Source: Halorussus gelatinilyticus
Lineage (GTDB): Archaea > Halobacteriota > Halobacteria > Halobacteriales > Haladaptataceae
DNA length: 64,000 bases
Assembly: GCF_023238445.1 (NCBI RefSeq)
Contig: NZ_CP096658.1
Coordinates: forward strand, 1,736,001 to 1,800,000
Reading direction: 5' to 3'
Under the pieces are notes generated by a model, which did no database searches, was not told where the DNA came from, and saw only the letters and a program-made list of their open reading frames with translations. The translations under genes were made by a program, and so were the position numbers. The first letter of the stretch is position 1, and the number at the start of each line of letters is the position of its first letter. Below are positions 59,755 to 64,000 of this stretch, in pieces.

Positions 59755-60702
59755 ATGGACTACCGCGAAGCCTTGCTTCTCTGGGCCGCCCGCGAGACGG
59801 GAATCCTCGAAGCGGTCGCGACCAGTTGCGAGACGCCCGCCGAGGTCGCGGCCGAGACCGGCGTCACCGAGCGCGCCGCCCGCATCGTCGTCGAAGCGAT
59901 GGCCGAGTTGGGGTATCTGGAGGCCGTCGGCGACGCGTCCGGCGACCGAACCGAACTCCGGTACGAAATCACGAACCGCGCGCTCGGCTTCGTCGCCAAG
60001 GCCGACGTGCGCTCCATCGGGTCGGTCCCGCACGCGCTCGACTGCGTGGACCGCTGGATTCGGCTCCCCGAGACGATGGCGTGCGGCGAGCCACCGGCCC
60101 CGGAGACGGCCTCCGAGGACTGGACCGAGAACTTCGTCGGCGCGATGGCGAGCGTGGACGACGCCGCGGTCCGGGCGAGCGTCACCGCCGCGGTCCACCG
60201 CAATCCGAACGCAGAGCGCGTGCTGGACGCCGGCGGCGGGCCTGGCGTCTTCGCCAAGGAGTTCGTCCGTCGGGGCTTCGACGTGACGCTGGTGGACCGA
60301 CCCGAGGTCGTGGACATCGACCGGCGGTTCCTCGAACACGAACCGATCGAGTTGGTCGCGGGCGATATCACCGAGAAGTTGCCCGCGGACGACTTCGACC
60401 TCGTGTTCTGCTCGCGGGTCGCCCACGGGCTGAGTCCCGACGAGAACCGGCGGTTTCTGGCCGAGGCCTTCGACGCGCTCGCCCCCGGCGGCGCGGTCGT
60501 CCTGACCGACCGAGTTCGGGGCCGGGCCGAGGACGCCGCGCTGTTCGGCGCGCACATGCTCGCCCAGACCGAGGCGGGCGACACCTACACCGAAGACCAG
60601 TTCACTTCGTGGCTCCGCGAGGCCGGATTCGAGGACGTGGAGGTCCGGGACGTGCCGGGGTTCGACCGACAGGTCATCGCCGGACGGCGGCCGGGCGATT
60701 GA
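59755..60702 (+). CDS. SAM-dependent methyltransferase with N-terminal winged helix
   Basis: A 315-residue protein started at 59755 (MDYREALLLWAARETGILEA). The first 90 residues resemble the dimerisation winged helix of O-methyltransferases (ETPAEVAAETGVTERAARIV). The catalytic domain has VLDAGGGPGVFAKEF, then VTLVDRPEVVDID and FDLVFCSRVAHGLSP. It methylates an unknown small molecule or protein. It lies between two pcm genes with short gaps, so all three may be co-expressed. Confidence 0.82.
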   Translation: MDYREALLLWAARETGILEAVATSCETPAEVAAETGVTERAARIVVEAMAELGYLEAVGDASGDRTELRYEITNRALGFVAKADVRSIGSVPHALDCVDRWIRLPETMACGEPPAPETASEDWTENFVGAMASVDDAAVRASVTAAVHRNPNAERVLDAGGGPGVFAKEFVRRGFDVTLVDRPEVVDIDRRFLEHEPIELVAGDITEKLPADDFDLVFCSRVAHGLSPDENRRFLAEAFDALAPGGAVVLTDRVRGRAEDAALFGAHMLAQTEAGDTYTEDQFTSWLREAGFEDVEVRDVPGFDRQVIAGRRPGD

Positions 60703-60727
60703 AGTTCTTTCGCCACCGAGAGAGCGT

Positions 60728-61492
60728 ATGGAACTCGCGGTGCTGCGCGACGACATGGTCGATAGCCTCGAACACGACTCGAAGGGAGTCGTCTCCAGCG
60801 ACCGCCTCAGCGCCGCCATGCGCGCAGTCCCGCGCCACGAGTTCGTCGAGGACGACCGACTGGCCTACGCCGACCGGTCGTTCGAGCATCGGGGGACTCG
60901 CGTCCTCGCACCGAGTACCGCCGCCCGCCTGTTGGAAGCGCTCGACGCCGAGGACGGCGATTCGGTCCTCGTCGTCGGCGCGGGCGTGGGCTACACCGCC
61001 GCGGTCCTCGCGGAGGTCGTCGGCGAGCGAAACGTCCACGCGGTGGACATCACCCGCGACGTGGTGTGGGACGCTCGGAGCAATCTCGCGTCGGCGGGCT
61101 ACGAGGGCGTCTTCGTTGATTACCAGGACGGTGCCGACGGCCTGCCGGAGTACGCGCCATTCGACCGCATCCTCGTGGAGGCGGCCGCGGCCGAACCGCC
61201 GCGCCCGCTGGTCGAACAACTCGCGCCGGAGGGCCGACTCGTCCTCCCGGTGGGAATCGGCCGGCAGTCGCTGACAGTCGTCCGCGGGGAGAACCCCGAA
61301 GACCCCGAGACCCAACCGCTCGGGACCGTCGCGTTTCAGCCGTTGCTCGTGGAGGGCGAGCAGGCCGGCTCCATCGAGCGCAACCGGACCGTCCGCGAGG
61401 ACCGCGAGCGCGCCGAGCGGTTGCGCGAGCGCCGGACCGGGTGGGAACAGGACTGGATAGACTGGGACGGCGACGGCAGTCGCCCGGAGTGA
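60728..61492 (+). CDS. pcm: Protein-L-isoaspartate O-methyltransferase-like, second copy
   Basis: A 254-residue Pcm homologue. It has MRAVPRHEFVEDDRLAYADR and SAM motif I VLVVGAGVGYTAAV, but the substrate block is changed: instead of GxxQTIS it reads EHRGTRVLAPSTAARLLEAL. The C terminus carries an extra basic helix (REDRERAERLRERRTGWEQD). This is the second Pcm type common in haloarchaea; it may have a different substrate. Confidence 0.85.
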   Translation: MELAVLRDDMVDSLEHDSKGVVSSDRLSAAMRAVPRHEFVEDDRLAYADRSFEHRGTRVLAPSTAARLLEALDAEDGDSVLVVGAGVGYTAAVLAEVVGERNVHAVDITRDVVWDARSNLASAGYEGVFVDYQDGADGLPEYAPFDRILVEAAAAEPPRPLVEQLAPEGRLVLPVGIGRQSLTVVRGENPEDPETQPLGTVAFQPLLVEGEQAGSIERNRTVREDRERAERLRERRTGWEQDWIDWDGDGSRPE

Positions 61493-61581
61493 GAGCGACG
61501 GGGAATTCTCGGCCGCGGTGAGCGACGGGGAAACTCGCCCGGGGTGAGCCTTTTTTGCCGGTGCGTGACGATTGGTGCCGC

Positions 61582-61830
61582 ATGCCGTCTGACGGCCGTG
61601 CGTCGCAACTGGACGCCGACCCGTCCGACAAAGGAGCGACCGCCGACTCGTCGGCCCGCGACGCGAGTCGCCGGGGGAGCTACGCGCTCGCGGGACTGCT
61701 CGTGGCTGTCTTCCTCTTGGGTCTCCTGCGACTGGTCTCGCCGACCGCCGCGGCGCTCGCGGTCGGGTCGCTGTTGGCGCTGTTCGGGGTGGCGGTCGGT
61801 CTCCTCGCGGTCCGCGAGAAGGTCCGGTAG
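61582..61830 (+). CDS. Small two-helix membrane protein
   Basis: An 82-residue protein started at 61582 (MPSDGRASQLDADPSDKGAT). An acidic leader of about 35 residues is followed by YALAGLLVAVFLLGLLRLVS and ALAVGSLLALFGVAVGLLAV, two hydrophobic helices. No function known. Its stop meets the convergent gene end directly. Confidence 0.6.
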   Translation: MPSDGRASQLDADPSDKGATADSSARDASRRGSYALAGLLVAVFLLGLLRLVSPTAAALAVGSLLALFGVAVGLLAVREKVR

Positions 61831-62328
61831 TCACTCCCCGGCCAGCACGAGTATCGCCGCGTTCTCGCGCTCGTCGGCGTAGTCGCTCCCGGCCGGCGGT
61901 TTGATTCGCACGTCGAGCGTGCCCTCCCGCTGGTTCGGCGCGAGGGTGGGGTCCACCGAGAGGGTCGCGTTGCCGTTCTCGTCGGTGGTCGCCGTCTTCA
62001 CGCCGTCGAGCGACGCCGTGCCGCCCGACACGACCACCGTCGCGTCGCTGACCGGGTTCCCCTCGGGGTCCACGACCGTCACGGTGACCTTCTGCTCGCC
62101 GGGGCCGATTACGTCCGGCGCAGGTGCGGCGTCGAGTTCGGTGACGGTCAGGCCGCCGAGGCCCGAGAGCATGTTCATCATCACGCCGAGGCTGGCGACG
62201 CCGACCACCAAGGCGATGACGAGGCGGATGGGCAGGCCCTCGATGGCGCGCTCGTCGTCCGAGAACCGGTCGAAGCAGTCGGGGCTGGCGTCCGCGACGG
62301 AGCCGTAGTAGCCGAGTAGCGCTGGCAT
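61831..62328 (-). CDS. Pilin-like membrane protein with Ig-like domain
   Basis: A 165-residue protein. Residues 20-60 (FSDDERAIEGLPIRLVIALV, then VGVASLGVMMNMLSGLG) look like the charged-then-hydrophobic start of archaeal pilin/flagellin-like class III signals. The rest is an Ig-like or carboxypeptidase-regulatory domain (VTVTVVDPEGNPVSDATVVV, then LDGVKTATTDENGNATLSVD), suggesting surface adhesion. It is divergent from the HerA-like ATPase gene at 89 bases, which may link them functionally. Confidence 0.7.
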   Translation of the reverse strand: MPALLGYYGSVADASPDCFDRFSDDERAIEGLPIRLVIALVVGVASLGVMMNMLSGLGGLTVTELDAAPAPDVIGPGEQKVTVTVVDPEGNPVSDATVVVSGGTASLDGVKTATTDENGNATLSVDPTLAPNQREGTLDVRIKPPAGSDYADERENAAILVLAGE

Positions 62329-62416
62329 GGGCCGGGTTCGTCCCGCTCTCGGACTTAAACTCTCGGGTGAGTCGGGAGCCGAACGTTCAAGTGCGAGAGC
62401 GCGACGAACCGACCCC

Positions 62417-63487
62417 GTGACCCACGTCCTCGGCCGCCGCGACTCCGGTGGAACCGCCGAAAGCGCCGCCGACCAAGACCCCGAGACGCCGGTCTCCGGC
62501 CGGCTCGGAGCCTACCGCGCCCGCGACGGCAGTCACGGTGCGGCGGTCCACGTAGACCTCGACGGCCCGCACGCCGGACTCGTCGTCGGCAAGCGCGGCT
62601 ACGGCAAGTCCTACACGCTCGGCGTCCTCGCCGAAGAACTCGCCCGCGCGCCGGGGGTCGCCCCGGTGGTCGCGGACCCGATGGGAATCTTCGGGTCGCT
62701 CGCCGGTCTCGGAGCGGACGTCGTCGCTGACCCGCGCGTCTCCGCCGACGCGCTCGCGCCGCGAGCGTGGTGCGACCTGCTCGGTCTCGACGCGGCGTCC
62801 GCGGCGGGCGCGCTGGTCTGGCAGGCCGCCGGGGCGCGCTCGTCGCTCGCCGGGATGCGCGCGTTCGTCGCCGACGCCGACACGAAGGCCGACCGCGCGA
62901 CGCGCCGGGCGGCCGACAACCACCTCGCGCTCGCCGAATCGTGGGGCGTCTTCGCGCCCGAGGGACCGACCGCGAGCGACCTGCTGAACCCGCCGGAGGG
63001 AACCGTGCTGGACCTCTCGGGACTCGACGGCGCGCCCGCGAACGCGGTTCTGCGTGCGGTCGCGGGCGGTCTCTACGACCACTGCGTCGGCGCGCGCCCG
63101 GCGCGCCTGCCGTGGTTGCTGGTAGACGAGGCTCACGCCTTCTTCGACGGCATCGCGGCCCCCGCGCTCCGGACCGTCCTGACGAGGGGCCGCCAGCCCG
63201 GTCTGAGTTTCGTGGGCGCGACCCAGCGCCCGAGCGCGCTCCCGGCGGTCGCGGTCTCGCAGGCCGACCTCCTGCTGGCCCACCGGCTCACCTCGCGGGC
63301 CGACCTCGACGCGCTGGCCGCGGCCCGCCCGAGTTACCTCGGGTCGTTCGAGGAGCGCCTGCCCGACGCCCCCGGCGAGGTCCTGCTCGTGGACGACGCG
63401 ACCGAGAGCGTCCACGCCGTTCGCGTCCGCGAGCGCGAGACACCCCACGAGGGCGGGAGTCCGAGCGCGACCCGGCGGATGGAGTGA
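62417..63487 (+). CDS. HerA/DUF87-like ATPase
   Basis: A 356-residue protein with a GTG start (62417). Walker A is LVVGKRGYGKSYT; Walker B is WLLVDEAHAFFD. FVGATQRPSALPAVAVSQAD is the sensor region typical of HerA/FtsK-type translocases (TQRP). The N-terminal HAS-barrel of classical HerA is missing, and no nurA lies nearby, so a role in DNA end resection is not assumed. Similar haloarchaeal proteins may act in conjugation or pilus processes. Confidence 0.82.
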   Translation: MTHVLGRRDSGGTAESAADQDPETPVSGRLGAYRARDGSHGAAVHVDLDGPHAGLVVGKRGYGKSYTLGVLAEELARAPGVAPVVADPMGIFGSLAGLGADVVADPRVSADALAPRAWCDLLGLDAASAAGALVWQAAGARSSLAGMRAFVADADTKADRATRRAADNHLALAESWGVFAPEGPTASDLLNPPEGTVLDLSGLDGAPANAVLRAVAGGLYDHCVGARPARLPWLLVDEAHAFFDGIAAPALRTVLTRGRQPGLSFVGATQRPSALPAVAVSQADLLLAHRLTSRADLDALAAARPSYLGSFEERLPDAPGEVLLVDDATESVHAVRVRERETPHEGGSPSATRRME

Positions 63488-63598
63488 CCCGCCGGAGGGA
63501 ACGACCTCACGGGGGGAACGACTCGCCGGGAGAGCGACCCGCCAGCGCGCTCCGAAAACGGTATCCCGGTCGACGCGCTCGCCTCGGACGAACGTCGA

Positions 63599-64000
63599 AT
63601 GTCGGCAACCGAGGCCCGCTCACTCGAACGACTGAAACCCCTCCTGCTGGTCGCGGTCGGCGGGTTCGCGGGCGCAATCGCCCGCCACGCGGTCGCCGTC
63701 GCGCTCCCCGGCGGCTTCCCGTGGGGAACCCTCGCGGTGAACGTGCTGGGGAGCTTCGCGCTCGGCGTCCTCCTCTTCGAGGCGACGGTGACGGGGCGTC
63801 TCGGCCCGGAGACGCGCCTCGTCCTCGGCACGGGCTTCCTCTCGTCGTTCACGACCTACAGCACCTTCGCGCTCCAGACCGCGGCGCTGTCGCCGCGCTG
63901 GGCGGTCGCCAACGTCGCCGCGAACTACGCACTGGGCTTCCTCGCGGTGGTCGCCGGTCGGATTGCGGTCCGGTCGCTCGCCGCCCCGGAGGTAGCAGGA
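63599..64000 (+). CDS. crcB: CrcB-type fluoride channel (runs beyond the right edge)
   Basis: From the ATG at 63599, 134 codons are visible without a stop. GGFAGAIARHAVAVA, FPWGTLAVNVLGSFALGVLL and GTGFLSSFTTYSTFALQTAA are the CrcB/Fluc signatures for a four-helix membrane protein that expels fluoride as an antiparallel dimer. Haloarchaea usually carry two adjacent crcB genes, so a second may follow outside the window. I see no fluoride riboswitch fold in the 110 bases upstream. Confidence 0.88.
   Translation, partial: MSATEARSLERLKPLLLVAVGGFAGAIARHAVAVALPGGFPWGTLAVNVLGSFALGVLLFEATVTGRLGPETRLVLGTGFLSSFTTYSTFALQTAALSPRWAVANVAANYALGFLAVVAGRIAVRSLAAPEVAG

Noticed and set aside
63488-63598. Fluoride riboswitch before crcB
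   Set aside because: I could not find the conserved GGNGATGG-type core or pseudoknot pairing in the leader. The sequence is simple GC-rich spacer.
1-64000. CRISPR array or cas genes
   Set aside because: No set of regularly spaced 25-40-base repeats with unique spacers and no Cas motifs were found. The origin repeats are too short and irregularly spaced.

Overview
The window is a high-GC haloarchaeal (Halobacteria class) chromosome segment. The evidence is acidic proteins rich in Asp and Glu, Tat-type lipoprotein signals with twin Arg and a lipobox, TATA boxes about 25-35 bp upstream of start codons that often have no Shine-Dalgarno, and archaeal-type genes: Orc1/Cdc6, PolB2, L10e, type II GAPDH, J-domain ferredoxin, HVO_0476-type zinc finger. 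A Halorussus/Haladaptatus-like genus is a guess only. Two tRNA genes are present, Val(UAC) and Phe(GAA).

Layout. 0-19 kb is core chromosome: bacterio-opsin-activator-like HTH (cut by the left edge), uracil-DNA glycosylase, GNAT enzymes, an RNase II-type protein, rhodanese, RimI, aconitase, dUTPase/dCTP deaminase-type protein, halolysin-type S8 protease, TrpB, the OtsA/OtsB trehalose pair and an ABC exporter. tRNA-Val is followed by a duplicated tRNA 3' fragment and two Tat lipoproteins. 21.7-29 kb is a DNA-damage-type island: a PolB2 operon (RecA-fold protein, small coiled-coil protein, PolB2), a SRAP/HMCES-like gene with one nonsense codon, and an Orc1/Cdc6-like gene with a one-base frameshift, interleaved with lower-GC lipoproteins and a MITE. 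29.4-37.6 kb is an iron/siderophore region: a broken glutamine-synthetase-like gene fused head-on to a broken IucA/IucC siderophore synthetase, then two paralogous substrate-binding lipoproteins, a frameshifted aldo/keto reductase, a flavoprotein, a FecCD permease and an ATPase. Both binding-protein promoters carry paired DtxR/IdeR-like operators. 37.6-39.6 kb looks like a replication origin: six direct repeats, a purine tract and an AT-rich zone in front of an intact orc1 gene. 39.7-46 kb holds an ABC-2 transporter, an HNH nuclease, secreted and zinc-ribbon proteins, tRNA-Phe and a second MITE copy. 46-64 kb is core again: J-domain ferredoxin, cold-shock protein, aldo/keto reductase, rhomboid, ribosomal protein L10e, ATP-grasp ligase, M29-like peptidase, FetAB-like transporter (permease broken by a stop), GAPDH, Hsp20, two Pcm-type methyltransferases around another methyltransferase, HerA-like ATPase and CrcB (cut by the right edge).

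The strongest new signal is a tandem 10-bp palindromic operator (units of TTCCRGAA type). It occurs twice upstream of the PolB2 operon and once upstream of the Orc-like gene, at nearly the same distance from the TATA box. It suggests a small regulon linking an Orc-family protein to a translesion-type polymerase, comparable in logic to the Orc1-2-controlled DNA-damage response of Sulfolobales. A second clear signal is a 232-bp MITE present in two nearly identical inverted copies, each with a perfect 8-bp target duplication.

At least five genes look interrupted: two single-base frameshifts, two nonsense codons, and one gene without a usable start. These could be real decay or assembly errors and should be checked against reads before functional conclusions are drawn.
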